DNA of 64,000 nucleotides from Dechloromonas aromatica (nom. nud.) (lineage in GTDB: Bacteria; Pseudomonadota; Gammaproteobacteria; Burkholderiales; Rhodocyclaceae). Shown here piece by piece: positions 9,135 through 17,096 of this stretch. The number at the start of each line of letters is the position of its first letter. The first letter of the stretch is position 1. The position numbers were made by a program, and so were the translations under genes. The notes below the pieces were generated by a model, which made no database searches, was not told the DNA's origin, and was given only the letters and a program-made list of their open reading frames with translations. The stretch is taken from the NCBI GenBank assembly GCA_017848965.1, contig JAFIHA010000043.1:62001-126000 (forward strand). The letters are read 5' to 3'.

Positions 9135-9560
9135 TTATCTCCGGAAGAAGTTGAAGCGACGGTCGGAGACATCGCGTGATTCGAGGCGACGGCCGACATC
9201 CCACTCGCCGACGTGGGTGATGTAGCGTGAGCGCCGCAGCCCCTTCTTCGACGCCCACTGGCGCATCGCGTGGACGTAGTAGAGGTCTGGGCGATTGCGT
9301 TTGACGACGGCCATCTTCTTGGCGACCAGCCACACCGATGCCAAGGGTCCGACCGTCGCCAGGAGGATGAAAAGAGGCAAACTCGGTTTCAGCAGCATGA
9401 CCAGCCCAGCAACCGGCACCCAGATGGCGAACGCCAGCCCGATCACCCACAGCGCCTCGCTGTTTGAGAGACCGAGAAGAATCACCGGCTCGACGTTGAC
9501 GCGATCGATCTCGGGCGCGGCATGCACGTCGATATCGGATAGCGGGTGGTTTTCGCTCAT
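9135..9560 (-). CDS. DUF3487 T4SS membrane protein (TIGR03750-type)
   Basis: A 141-residue protein with two adjacent transmembrane helices (about residues 35-55 and 58-78) and a basic C-terminal tail (WASKKGLRRSRYITH). This short two-helix form with a cytoplasmic basic tail resembles VirB3/TraL-like proteins and fits the DUF3487 family of ICEs. It lies between the PFL_4702 pilin-like gene and the VirB8-like gene. The ATG at 9560 is preferred over the in-frame GTG at 9569, which is also possible. Confidence 0.85.
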   Translation of the reverse strand: MSENHPLSDIDVHAAPEIDRVNVEPVILLGLSNSEALWVIGLAFAIWVPVAGLVMLLKPSLPLFILLATVGPLASVWLVAKKMAVVKRNRPDLYYVHAMRQWASKKGLRRSRYITHVGEWDVGRRLESRDVSDRRFNFFRR

Positions 9561-9573
9561 CTGGGGCACCCGA

Positions 9574-9969
9574 TCACAGGACGGCGGCGGCTTCGGTCAG
9601 CAGGTAGACGATGATGACCAGGATGACAACGCCGACCACGGCATAGACTGCGACATCACTGAGCTCGGCACGGCCGACACGAAACTCGTTGAACTTGCCG
9701 ATCGCGCCACCGGCGACGTTGATCAGCGCATACGCGGCGATCAGGAGACCCAGGAACAAGAAGCCGTTCTTGAAGTATTCCTTGGCGATCGAGATGTAGT
9801 CCCCCGTGGCCGTCCCGGTGGCCGGCGTGACAGCAGTCGGCAAGGCGGCCAGGACGGGGTTCGTCATGGTTGCGGCAAGCGCGGCGACGACGAAGGCCGC
9901 AAGACGAGCCTGCAGACGCGTCCGCGTGGATTGGTAGAGCTTCAGAAGCGTGGTCAGTGGGTTATGCAT
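9574..9969 (-). CDS. PFL_4702-family membrane protein, probable pilin-like T4SS component (TIGR03745-type)
   Basis: A 131-residue protein with a cleavable hydrophobic N-terminus (to about residue 41, PVLA-AL) and two further transmembrane helices (about 66-86 and 107-127). This topology is that of VirB2/TraA-like pilins, and the PFL_4702 family occupies the pilin position in G-type ICEs. Function is inferred from topology and position. It follows the PFL_4701 gene after a 78-bp gap, the largest inside the operon, so a local ribosome-binding or processing element is possible there, but none was identified. Confidence 0.87.
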   Translation of the reverse strand: MHNPLTTLLKLYQSTRTRLQARLAAFVVAALAATMTNPVLAALPTAVTPATGTATGDYISIAKEYFKNGFLFLGLLIAAYALINVAGGAIGKFNEFRVGRAELSDVAVYAVVGVVILVIIVYLLTEAAAVL

Positions 9970-10047
9970 GGTGATTGCTCCAGTAAGGACGTGATCCCGC
10001 GTACTTGAGGTAGGCCGATGCCGTGCGGGAAGGCATCGGCCAGAAAA

Positions 10048-10296
10048 TCAGACATTCAGGATGGAAACGACGAGCAGAACGAGCACCAGGACGCGTACCT
10101 TGAAGGCAAACATCTTGGTTGCCGGCATCCGACCAGCCAGGAAGTCATCCCCCAGCCGAAACACGATGTAGGCAGCCCACAGCAACAGCGCGGTGGCAGC
10201 AATCAGACCGAGCAGCAGTGCGAAATCGCCCGGCAGGTAGCCGCCCGATATGCCACCGACCGCGTTCTTGAAAGCTGTGGTTTGCGCGCTGTTCAT
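10048..10296 (-). CDS. PFL_4701-family small membrane protein (DUF3262/TIGR03758-type)
   Basis: An 82-residue protein with two transmembrane helices (about 26-46 and 65-80) separated by a short basic loop (RLGDDFLAGRMPATK). Length, topology and place between the RAQPRD gene and the PFL_4702 gene match the PFL_4701 family of ICE conjugation proteins. It may be a minor pilin or an inner-membrane adaptor; the role is not established. Confidence 0.85.
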   Translation of the reverse strand: MNSAQTTAFKNAVGGISGGYLPGDFALLLGLIAATALLLWAAYIVFRLGDDFLAGRMPATKMFAFKVRVLVLVLLVVSILNV

Positions 10297-10305
10297 GGCG
10301 ATCTC

Positions 10306-10734
10306 TCAGCGACGGTAGTTGCCTTTGAGCGGCGGGATCGGCCGGGGCTGACGCGGGGCATCCAGATGCTCTTGGATGCCTTGTTGGATCAATTCCAGGT
10401 CGCGGTCCAGCCAGTCGTAGCGGAACTGCACCCGGGCAGCGCCCGGTGCTTGCTTGGAAGCATCGGCAACCTGGCGGCGCAGGTAGGTAATCTCCTGCGT
10501 CAGGTTGGCCAGGCGCTCGCGTTCGACATCAACGCGGTCCTGAACGCGCACTTCGGATTCGGCACGCACGCGCTCGGCACGTGGTGCTGGCTCCGGACGA
10601 TTGGCATAGGCCGCCACGCCAGCGACGCCATCGAACCCGATGAAATCGCTCTCGGCGTGCACCGGACCGATCAGCGCGAACATCATCAACAAGGCCAGCG
10701 ACATGCGGCGGTTGGTCGGGAAACAATTGGGCAT
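10306..10734 (-). CDS. RAQPRD-family ICE conjugation protein (TIGR01690-type)
   Basis: A 142-residue exported protein with a signal peptide (residues 1-27, PVHA-ES), a helical middle (ERERLANLTQEITYLRRQV) and a C-terminal PRQPRPIPPLKGNYRR motif, a variant of the RAQPRD...GDYRR signature that names the family. It is periplasmic and of unknown mechanism, found only in this ICE type. A strong AAGGAGA ribosome-binding site lies upstream of the ATG, and there are 11 bp between it and the upstream gene. Confidence 0.9.
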   Translation of the reverse strand: MPNCFPTNRRMSLALLMMFALIGPVHAESDFIGFDGVAGVAAYANRPEPAPRAERVRAESEVRVQDRVDVERERLANLTQEITYLRRQVADASKQAPGAARVQFRYDWLDRDLELIQQGIQEHLDAPRQPRPIPPLKGNYRR

Positions 10735-10745
10735 CGACTTTCTCC

Positions 10746-11501
10746 TTAAAGGTATTTTTTAAACGCGGCGACGGTGATGGATAGGGATATCGCGACCAGT
10801 GCAGCGAAGGCGAGAACCATCCAGGCCGGGTTGAAGCCGCCGATCGGCCATGCCAGGTACAGCGAGAACCCAGCGGTCAGAAACCAGGCGGTGTAGTGCT
10901 TGCTGTGGTGATAGACGAAACTCGACTCGCGGCCGCCCGACCATTTGCGCAAGTCCCGCTTGACCAGGCCGTCGACCAGGCCCAGCAGGCAGGCCATGGC
11001 AAACGCGGGCAACGCAAGGAAGGCGACGCAAAGTCGCACCACCGTGTCTTGGGTCACGTAAAGCAGGATTTCCAGCACCCGGGCGATTTCGACGATCAGC
11101 CGCTGCAGAATCCGTTGCATCGGCTTGGCCGGCGCCGGGGCGGCATTCCTGGTGCGTTCAAAGAAGGCTGCCGCGTTGAGCGCCTCCCACGGCGTCGACG
11201 CCAGTCGGACCATGTGCTTCGTAAATGCGACGGTATCGGGCACCAGGACAGATTTCGGGAACAGCTCGATGTAGCTGAGATCCTCGACGACCTGGGCTTT
11301 GGCATGCTCGATGGCCTTGCCTTTCCACCAGGTGTGATCGCCGATAAGTTCGATTGCGACACCAAGGAACAACGATGTCACGATGGATGCAACAAATCCG
11401 ATCAAGGCGGCAACGATGACGCTGACCGGTCCACGCGGCCGTGGGCGGCCGACCTGGCGTTGTGCCGGTGCGCTGTTCGCCGTTGCGGTGTTCGCAGCCA
11501 T
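10746..11501 (-). CDS. PFL_4697-family integral membrane protein (TIGR03747-type)
   Basis: A 251-residue inner-membrane protein with hydrophobic helices near residues 27-48, 155-182 and 205-245. It follows traD in all related ICEs and probably works with the coupling protein (a TraG/VirD4 membrane partner). The start at 11501 overlaps the traD stop by one base (TGATG), which fixes the start and indicates coupling; upstream in-frame Met codons would lie inside traD. No enzyme motif is visible. Confidence 0.9.
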   Translation of the reverse strand: MAANTATANSAPAQRQVGRPRPRGPVSVIVAALIGFVASIVTSLFLGVAIELIGDHTWWKGKAIEHAKAQVVEDLSYIELFPKSVLVPDTVAFTKHMVRLASTPWEALNAAAFFERTRNAAPAPAKPMQRILQRLIVEIARVLEILLYVTQDTVVRLCVAFLALPAFAMACLLGLVDGLVKRDLRKWSGGRESSFVYHHSKHYTAWFLTAGFSLYLAWPIGGFNPAWMVLAFAALVAISLSITVAAFKKYL

Positions 11502-13729
11502 CAGGCGACCCCTTCGGTAGCGGATTCGACACCATCGGCCGACGCCTCTGGAGCAAGCGGATCGGCGGCATCGAGTGCCGGCGCGAGCGAGAAGTCGCCC
11601 AGGTCGACCAAGGCCGGCGAGCCGGCCAGGCCGATCGGCATGTCCTTGAGCCAATCGTTTTCCGATGCCCAGTTTTCGGAGGTGTGATAGCGAGCACGCA
11701 TGGCATCGCCGATCGCGCGCAGCGACTCGGGCAGAAACTCGTCGTCTTTGGCCGATACCGGCAGAGGTATCCGGATGTGATACAGGCGATTGCCTTCGAG
11801 CAACGCGAAGGCCTGGCCCTGCGGCTGCGCCATGATGTCGGCCGGCGTCAGCATCTCTGTCTGCGTGGTGCTGACCCGGTCCTCATTACGCGACACGAAG
11901 TCGACCGGCCCTTGATCGGCCGAGCTATCGGTGACCCCCGAAACCGACGTCAAGGAGGTGATGTCGACCTTCGGCAATTGGTTGGTGAAAAATTCGGCCG
12001 TCTCGGCACTCTTCACGCGCAACATGACCAGGTGGTTGAAGTTGCCGAGCACCTGTTTGGCCTTGGCGGCATCGCCAAGCCGCGCCTCGATGTCGGGAAT
12101 GGTCTGGGTGTACGCGTGGATCCGGAAGCCCGAACCGCCCATCTTGTTGACCATGGGCACGAACTCCGGGCCCACGAGCTCGTTCACTTCGTCGAGGTGG
12201 CAATCAACGGTGGGCAGAACGATCTTGCCTTCCGGATGATGGGGGTCGAGACCGGTCTTGTAGAGCTTGCCACCGACCGACACCAGGTCAGCCAGCATCG
12301 AGTTGCCGACGGCGCTGGCCACGACCGGATCGGAGAGCGCATCCAGCCCGACGTAGACGATGCCCTTCTGGCGGATGATGCTCATCCAGTCGAAGATCGG
12401 CCGCTTGTCCGTGGTATCGAAATAGTCTGGCGAGATCAGCTTGCCAACGGCGCCAGTAGTGAGCTTTTCGAGGAAGGGGCCAAGGCTGGCCACGATCTTC
12501 TCGAAGAATGTGCGCTCGTAGCGCACGGCAGACGCCAGCCCCTGCACCACTGGCTCGGGCAATTGCAATTCTTTCAGGACATGGACCAGGGCAATCAAGC
12601 GCGGCGTGCGGTCCTGCAGGGCGCGTGGCACAGCGTATTTCTTCTGCTGGATGGCCGCTTCAATCTGCTCGATTTTCTTCAGCCAGCCTTCCGGCCCGAT
12701 CTTGGCCAGGACATGCTCGGAGTAGCGGACGAACAGCGGCTCGATGTCGGTGATGTCGCGCAGCAGCAGTTCGTAGGTGGGAACCATGCCGAGTGCCACC
12801 TGAGCCTGCGCGATCAGGTTAGTAAAGCGCCAGGCGAATTCCTTGAACGCTGCCGAGTTGCCGCCAGAGGGCAGGGCATTGGTTGCCCGGTTGGCGACTT
12901 CGGTGATCCGCGCGAAATTGCCGATGCCGTTGTAGCGTGCAGAAAGGTCCGGATACCCCAGATGAAAAATGTAGAGCTGATCGAGGCGCCCGGCGCGTGC
13001 CGCTTCAGCATACACGCGCATCATCAAATCGGCGTCGCCCTTCGGGTCAATGACGATGACGCAATGCCCATCGCGGATATCCTGAGTCACCAGGAGCTCC
13101 ATCAAGCGCGTCTTGCCGACGCGCGTGGTGCCGATGACAAGCGTGTGACCGACGCGGTGTTTTTGCGACAACGACACCGGTACTTCGTCCGGTTCGACGC
13201 CGTGGAGCAGGGGCGAGCCGCCAAGGTCGGGAATGTCGGCGATCGGGTTCCACCAGCGCGGCGCGACCAATGCATTGCATACGCGTTCAAACCCTGGCAG
13301 TGGCGCGCGGGCGGCGCGCTTGACCAGCTTCCTGCAGGCTTTGGCGGTCAGCGTCCCCAAGGGGTTCGGCGTCAGAAAATCGCGGGCGTCCGGCCGACGT
13401 GCATCGGTCAAGCGCTGGGTGTGACGTTGCGTCCATTCAAACCCTTGCCCCATGTACAAGCGCTCGGGGATGCGCGGCAGCTTGTGCGGCGCAACGGAGG
13501 TGATCTTGAACTTGGTCAGGCCGACGGTGTAGCGCAGCACCTGGAAGCCCTGGGTGCCGCGATAGAGGGCGAAGCCTGTGGCGACGCCGGCAGCAGCCAG
13601 GCCAATCCCCGGCGACAGCATGAGTGCCCACGGCGCGGTCGCGGCAATGATGCCGATCGAACCGGCCGTCGCGGCAGAATAAAGCTCAACGGGCGGGCGC
13701 AGCATGGCTTCGGTGACGCCGTATTTCAT
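11501..13729 (-). CDS. traD: TraD-type conjugative coupling protein (TIGR03743-type)
   Basis: A 742-residue hexameric DNA-pumping ATPase that couples the relaxosome to the T4SS. It has an N-terminal membrane segment pair (about residues 20-55), Walker A GTTRVGKTR at residues 200-208, Walker B HCVIVIDPKGD near residue 225, and a second VirD4-like motif VDCHLDEVNELVG near residue 510. The ATG at 13729 overlaps the transglycosylase stop (ATGA), so the longer open frame upstream is not used. The PFL_4695 gene that commonly sits between the transglycosylase and traD is absent. Nothing else is unusual. Confidence 0.95.
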   Translation of the reverse strand: MKYGVTEAMLRPPVELYSAATAGSIGIIAATAPWALMLSPGIGLAAAGVATGFALYRGTQGFQVLRYTVGLTKFKITSVAPHKLPRIPERLYMGQGFEWTQRHTQRLTDARRPDARDFLTPNPLGTLTAKACRKLVKRAARAPLPGFERVCNALVAPRWWNPIADIPDLGGSPLLHGVEPDEVPVSLSQKHRVGHTLVIGTTRVGKTRLMELLVTQDIRDGHCVIVIDPKGDADLMMRVYAEAARAGRLDQLYIFHLGYPDLSARYNGIGNFARITEVANRATNALPSGGNSAAFKEFAWRFTNLIAQAQVALGMVPTYELLLRDITDIEPLFVRYSEHVLAKIGPEGWLKKIEQIEAAIQQKKYAVPRALQDRTPRLIALVHVLKELQLPEPVVQGLASAVRYERTFFEKIVASLGPFLEKLTTGAVGKLISPDYFDTTDKRPIFDWMSIIRQKGIVYVGLDALSDPVVASAVGNSMLADLVSVGGKLYKTGLDPHHPEGKIVLPTVDCHLDEVNELVGPEFVPMVNKMGGSGFRIHAYTQTIPDIEARLGDAAKAKQVLGNFNHLVMLRVKSAETAEFFTNQLPKVDITSLTSVSGVTDSSADQGPVDFVSRNEDRVSTTQTEMLTPADIMAQPQGQAFALLEGNRLYHIRIPLPVSAKDDEFLPESLRAIGDAMRARYHTSENWASENDWLKDMPIGLAGSPALVDLGDFSLAPALDAADPLAPEASADGVESATEGVA

Positions 13730-14316
13730 GCAACCTCCCGTAGCATCGGAATGCGCCGAAATACGGCCTTCGCATAGGCGGTCGCGCGCGCGGTGTCGGT
13801 CGGATGGTGATAGCGGCCGGCGGCGACTACCCAATCGCCGGAATCGCGATAGTGGGTTGCCAGGATTGAGGCGCCGACCGCCAGGTTGTAATGGGCGTCG
13901 AGCGCCTTCTCGAAGCTCTGCAGCTTGTCGCCATGCCAGCGCCAATTGATCTGCATTGGTCCGCAATCGACGTTCCTGATCCCGCGAGTGCGCACCCAGT
14001 GACTCAAGGCGCGCACGCCGTCACCATAGGTCGCGTAGCGATGCGGATTGCCGGCGACGTTGAGCGTCCACAGCCAGGGCAAAACGCGCTCGCCAAAGAG
14101 CATTTTCGATTCCTGCAGGGCGATGCCGTAAAGCAGGCGGGGCGGTACGCCGGCACGCAAGGCCGCGTCGCGGTAGGCCGGTGGTACATCGAGCAGCAGT
14201 TGGCCACCGCGAGCCCGTGCGAACGCTGGCAGTGCCATCGTCGCGAACGTGCAACCGGCGGCGGCGAGGAAGGCGCGACGGCGCGGCTGTAGGGGACGGG
14301 CGAAGGCGTGCATCAT
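13726..14316 (-). CDS. Lytic transglycosylase (SLT domain), PFL_4694-like
   Basis: A 196-residue exported enzyme expected to open peptidoglycan locally so the conjugation channel can be assembled (VirB1-like). A signal peptide covers about residues 1-35, the catalytic Glu lies in GIALQESKM near residue 75, and CGPMQINWRWHG near residue 128 is the second SLT motif; a third, AAGRYHHP, follows near residue 170. The ATG at 14316 begins one base after the stop of the PFL_4693 gene. The stop overlaps traD (ATGA). Confidence 0.92.
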   Translation of the reverse strand: MMHAFARPLQPRRRAFLAAAGCTFATMALPAFARARGGQLLLDVPPAYRDAALRAGVPPRLLYGIALQESKMLFGERVLPWLWTLNVAGNPHRYATYGDGVRALSHWVRTRGIRNVDCGPMQINWRWHGDKLQSFEKALDAHYNLAVGASILATHYRDSGDWVVAAGRYHHPTDTARATAYAKAVFRRIPMLREVA

Positions 14317-14317
14317 G

Positions 14318-14773
14318 TCAGCGCAGGAAGACTTCCTGGCTCTTCGGCAACTTTGCGCCACCGAAATCGAGGATCTTCTCGTTGGGATAGAGACGCTTCG
14401 TGACTTGGCCGTAGGTCGCAGTCCAGGCCAGGACACGCTCGGTATCGGCGCGCAGCGCCTTGGCGAACAACGTGGCGTAGCGAGTGCGCTCAGCGGCCGT
14501 CGTGGCATGAATGCCGAGCACTTCGACCGGAGAGATGTTCGGCGATGAGAATGCCGCCCTGGGGCTGCCGGGCTGCATCAACTGACGTGCCCGCTGCACT
14601 TCTTCGACCGTCAGGCCCCAGACCCGTGCCTGCTCGATGTCCGATGCGGTTTGGGCGTTAGTGGCCATGGCGACGCCGCTGCGCTGGGTCCGTCCGATCT
14701 GGGTTGCAACAGGCTCGACGGCACATGCCGTGCCAGCAAGGAATAGCGCGAGGACAGGGAGGGCGTGACGCAT
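14318..14773 (-). CDS. PFL_4693-family ICE protein (TIGR03759-type)
   Basis: A 151-residue exported protein with a signal peptide (about residues 1-19). The family pattern is visible: WGLTVEEVQRARQLMQPGSP, then SPVEVLGIHATTAAERTRYA. It is shorter than the typical family member of about 200 residues as I recall it. Its function in conjugation is unknown, but it always lies between PilL-like genes and the transglycosylase. The start overlaps the upstream stop (TGATG). Confidence 0.85.
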   Translation of the reverse strand: MRHALPVLALFLAGTACAVEPVATQIGRTQRSGVAMATNAQTASDIEQARVWGLTVEEVQRARQLMQPGSPRAAFSSPNISPVEVLGIHATTAAERTRYATLFAKALRADTERVLAWTATYGQVTKRLYPNEKILDFGGAKLPKSQEVFLR

Positions 14774-15402
14774 CACTGCGCCTTCCCGATCAGCGTGGAC
14801 ACTGACCCATCGGCATGCCGGACGGTCACGCGCTGCTCGGCGACCTGCACGCCGCCAATGACGCCGCCGCCGGGAAGGCGATCACCGAGCGTCAGAAATT
14901 GGACCTTGCCGTCGCTATCACGAACGACCACAGACGGCTTTCCGCCCCAGCTATCAACCGAGAGCACCGCCGCTTTGGGCGCCGCCGACTGGGCCGCCGG
15001 CCTGGCGGCGCGACGATTCTGCTGCGCTGCCCGGCGCTCTTCCGCCTGGCGCGCAGCTTCGGCCGCCTTCTCGGCCTCAGCGTCGGCACGCAAGCGCAAG
15101 GTCGCGACGTCGGCCGCGATTGCGGTCTGCGCTTCGATCGAGAGGGTGACCTGCGCGGTGAGGTAGCGCACCATCGTTTCCAACCGATCCAGTCGCTCCA
15201 CCACCGCATCCGGCACCTGAGCTACCGGTTCGGGAGCCGGCAAAGCCACGGGCTCGGGCCGGGTGATGGCGGTGAAGTAGCCGAATGCGGCAAGGACCAC
15301 GACCAGAAGGACGAGCGAGCCAGCGATGGCGCTGGTGCGAGACAGGCGGCGCTTGATCGGCGCCGGCGCGTCGCTGGAAGGGGACGACGATGTATTCATC
15401 AT
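14773..15402 (-). CDS. Bitopic ICE protein with coiled coil and PilP/TraK-like C-terminal domain
   Basis: A 209-residue protein: short cytoplasmic N-terminus, one transmembrane helix (about 25-46), Pro-rich linker, coiled coil (about 70-145, with ADAEAEKAAEAARQAEERRA) and a small beta-rich C-terminal domain (about 145-209, SVVVRDSDGKVQFLTLGDRL). The C-terminal part resembles the small OB-like domains of PilP-type pilus proteins. It is the second gene of the T4SS operon and probably a periplasmic connector. I do not know a family name for it. Start and stop overlap both neighbours (ATGA and TGATG). Confidence 0.75.
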   Translation of the reverse strand: MMNTSSSPSSDAPAPIKRRLSRTSAIAGSLVLLVVVLAAFGYFTAITRPEPVALPAPEPVAQVPDAVVERLDRLETMVRYLTAQVTLSIEAQTAIAADVATLRLRADAEAEKAAEAARQAEERRAAQQNRRAARPAAQSAAPKAAVLSVDSWGGKPSVVVRDSDGKVQFLTLGDRLPGGGVIGGVQVAEQRVTVRHADGSVSTLIGKAQ

Positions 15403-15878
15403 TGCGAGGCCTCGCTATTGGCGGCGGGAGGAGTCACGGCAGGGCAGGAGGAGCCGTTGATGTCGGCCTGCACCACAATTTCACGGCCGAAGCGATCAAC
15501 GCAAAGCCGGTAGTTGGCACCGCTCAGCACCTGGGCCAGCGTGCTGACCCGGGCGGGGCCGAGCTTGCGTTGCGACTCCGGGAGCGGCAACTGGAACAGG
15601 CGAGTGCTGTAGTCGTCTGCCGGACGAATCGTGTAGCCGGTGCGCTGTAGCAGGTAACGCAGGGCATCACCAACGTTCTGGATCGCTTCGCGGGGAAACT
15701 TCAGTTGAACCACGACCGCCAGGGGATCAATTTCGGCGGTCTCGATGGCATCGGTGGTGGAGGTATAGCGACCGACGGTAATGGCGTCGCCATCCCTCGG
15801 CGCGGCGCTTGCGGCAACGGAAATCGAAAGAAGTGTTGCAGCCAGCATGAGATAACGACATAGCGGATGCGTCAGCAT
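15399..15878 (-). CDS. pilL: PilL N-terminal-type protein, first gene of the T4SS operon (TIGR03748-type)
   Basis: A 159-residue exported protein with a signal peptide (about residues 1-25, AASA-AP), and a conserved core with VGRYTSTTDAIETAEIDPL and LLQRTGYTIRP, the pattern of the ICE PilL family. It is expected to act in the periplasm as a type IV-pilus-like or T4SS component. The ATG near 15878 is chosen because it gives a signal peptide at once and an AGG lies just upstream; an in-frame TTG at 15947 would place the intrinsic terminator at 15900-15925 inside the coding region and is unlikely. Confidence 0.85.
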   Translation of the reverse strand: MLTHPLCRYLMLAATLLSISVAASAAPRDGDAITVGRYTSTTDAIETAEIDPLAVVVQLKFPREAIQNVGDALRYLLQRTGYTIRPADDYSTRLFQLPLPESQRKLGPARVSTLAQVLSGANYRLCVDRFGREIVVQADINGSSCPAVTPPAANSEASQ

Positions 15879-15899
15879 TTGGAAGCCTCGAATGTCATC

Positions 15900-15925
15900 A
15901 AAAAAACCCCCGGCGTGAGCCGGGG
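15900..15925 (-). terminator. Intrinsic terminator directly upstream of pilL
   Basis: On the minus strand a CCCCGGC/GCCGGGG stem with a four-base loop is followed by a run of at least six T. It ends about 22 bp before the pilL start, too close to leave room for a promoter between them, so the T4SS operon must be transcribed through it. It may be an attenuator rather than the end of another gene. Confidence 0.75.
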
Positions 15926-15995
15926 CCAAGGAGGGATGGACACACAACGTCCGTTCCAGTCACGGCGAGACAGTAGGTTTTTGCGACGCGGGCTT

Positions 15996-16037
15996 CCAGC
16001 GAAAAGGGTCAGAAAGATTTATGAGGCTTTTCGCTGG
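15996..16037. repeat. Inverted pair CCAGCGAAAAG / CTTTTCGCTGG, first copy
   Basis: CCAGCGAAAAG at 15996-16006 is repeated in inverted form as CTTTTCGCTGG at 16027-16037 with a 20-bp spacer; the right arm continues as ACAG. The same core occurs again at 16417-16465. Probably a binding site for an ICE regulator or relaxosome protein. Confidence 0.7.
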
Positions 16038-16113
16038 ACAGAAATATTCTGTCGTGCTATGGCGACGGGATTTTGACGGCCGGTTCTGGATCGAGAAATT
16101 ACGATGCGATATG

Positions 16114-16137
16114 GTTCGCAGTTCATGAACTGCGAAC
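16114..16137. repeat. Perfect 24-bp palindrome
   Basis: The half-site GTTCGCAGTTCA is followed immediately by its exact reverse complement, with no spacer. A 24-bp perfect palindrome is far beyond chance in 755 bp and fits the operator of a dimeric regulator or a relaxosome site. Confidence 0.85.
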
Positions 16138-16237
16138 TGCCATGAGGCACGCGGCGCCCTGCCGGACATGCCTGGCGCGGGCGGGACGCAACGTCACGCG
16201 GGTGGCGGAAATGCCCGCACGGCAAAGGAAACGGCTG

Positions 16238-16323
16238 GGGCAAGCCGGCGGCGGCTTGCCCTCTACAGGGGTACAGGCCCTATCTGAAAGGCCGCGCCAG
16301 CCCTATAAATCGGGGGCTGGCGC
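16238..16323. repeat. Two GC-rich hairpins in the ICE control region
   Basis: The first has 10-bp arms GGGCAAGCCG and CGGCTTGCCC at 16238-16247 and 16252-16261 with a four-base loop. The second has 10-bp arms GCGCCAGCCC and GGGCTGGCGC at 16294-16303 and 16314-16323 with a ten-base AT-rich loop. Neither is followed by a T run, so they are not plain terminators. Confidence 0.7.
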
Positions 16324-16416
16324 AAAGGGTTTTACTGGGAAGGGAGAGGCGAATTACAGGTAGAAAATCTACGGGTAGTTTCTGGTCCGCGCGGCGCGTA
16401 CCAGAAACAAAAGGCA

Positions 16417-16465
16417 CTGTCCAGCGAAAAGCCGTTATCGTTGATAACGCCTTTTCGCTGGACAG
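16417..16465. repeat. 23-bp near-perfect inverted repeat containing the CCAGCGAAAAG motif
   Basis: Arms at 16417-16439 and 16443-16465 differ at a single base and are separated by three bases. The outer part (CTGTCCAGCGAAAAG) repeats the motif of the pair at 15996-16037; the inner part adds GTTATC/GATAAC. It lies about 170 bp upstream of the relaxase-operon start. Confidence 0.8.
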
Positions 16466-16599
16466 CAGAAGCAAGCCACGGACAATCCGCAGCACCCGTT
16501 GTGGCGTGGCGCAAATCAGATGACGAAAGGCTTGCAACCATCGGCACACACGGGCGTCTACGCATAGTGTTGTGCTGGAACGGCAATACGGTCGGTCAG

Positions 16600-16627
16600 T
16601 TGGCAGCTATAACTAACGTGATAGAAT
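16600..16627 (+). promoter_or_regulatory. Candidate sigma-70 promoter of the relaxase operon
   Basis: TTGGCA at 16600-16605 and TAGAAT at 16622-16627 with a 16-bp spacer. The -10 ends only 6 bp before the ATG at 16634, so transcription from it would give a nearly leaderless mRNA, or the gene starts at the internal Met codon at 16688. Confidence 0.4.
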
Positions 16628-16633
16628 CTTTTC

Positions 16634-17089
16634 ATGGTCGGACTTCCCCCAATATCTCCCGAACACCAGCGCGAGCATTGTGCTGCAATGGATCGTATCG
16701 GTTGTCACCTTGACGCACTCGGCGAGCCCGGGTGGTTTGGTGTCATTTTGGAATGGCTCGACCACTACGCCGGGCTTGAGCATTATGTCTGGCCGGAAGA
16801 CGATCCTGTTGTGTTGGTTCTTGGCCTGCTGCAGGACTACATCAAGCTGGAGCGCAAGCTCCGGCCGGATGATTTCGCGCGCGAGCTCGCGGCACTGTCC
16901 TTTGTTGGACTGGCGGCACGGCACGTAGACGGAGGCAATCGCTGGGATCCATTGACCGAGAAGTTCGAGACATGGACCCGTGGCGAATACGTCAACGTGT
17001 GGGACGCCCTGGAATCCGGTTCGATCCGTGATATGACCCAGACCAGATTGGTGGTCAGGTTTACCAAGGCGAGCACACCCTCAGCCTGA
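16634..17089 (+). CDS. Unrecognised 151-aa ICE protein preceding the relaxase
   Basis: A soluble acidic protein of unknown family, rich in Trp and Asp/Glu (GWFGVILEWLDHYAGLEHYVWPED near residue 33). It has no signal peptide or membrane helix. It ends 7 bp before the relaxase start and is probably co-transcribed with it, so a role in the relaxosome or its control is possible but only inferred from position. The first ATG is used; an internal ATG at 16688 (residue 19) is an alternative, given how close the candidate promoter is. Confidence 0.7.
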   Translation: MVGLPPISPEHQREHCAAMDRIGCHLDALGEPGWFGVILEWLDHYAGLEHYVWPEDDPVVLVLGLLQDYIKLERKLRPDDFARELAALSFVGLAARHVDGGNRWDPLTEKFETWTRGEYVNVWDALESGSIRDMTQTRLVVRFTKASTPSA

Positions 17090-17096
17090 AGCAGTG

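Larger units (their letters stand above)
15879..16633. promoter_or_regulatory. Divergent control region of the ICE, possible oriT
   Basis: The 755 bp between the leftward pilL operon and the rightward relaxase pair hold no convincing gene. They are rich in symmetry: a terminator facing pilL, four copies of a CCAGCGAAAAG-type motif arranged as two inverted pairs, a perfect 24-bp palindrome and two GC-rich hairpins. An intergenic region beside a MobH relaxase, packed with inverted repeats, is a typical place for oriT and for regulator sites. Which repeat does what cannot be told from sequence. Confidence 0.5.

Noticed and set aside
16073..16586. Several open frames of 60-100 codons on both strands of the ICE control region
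   Set aside because: They run through the palindromes and hairpins, overlap each other and have no ribosome-binding site or recognisable product.
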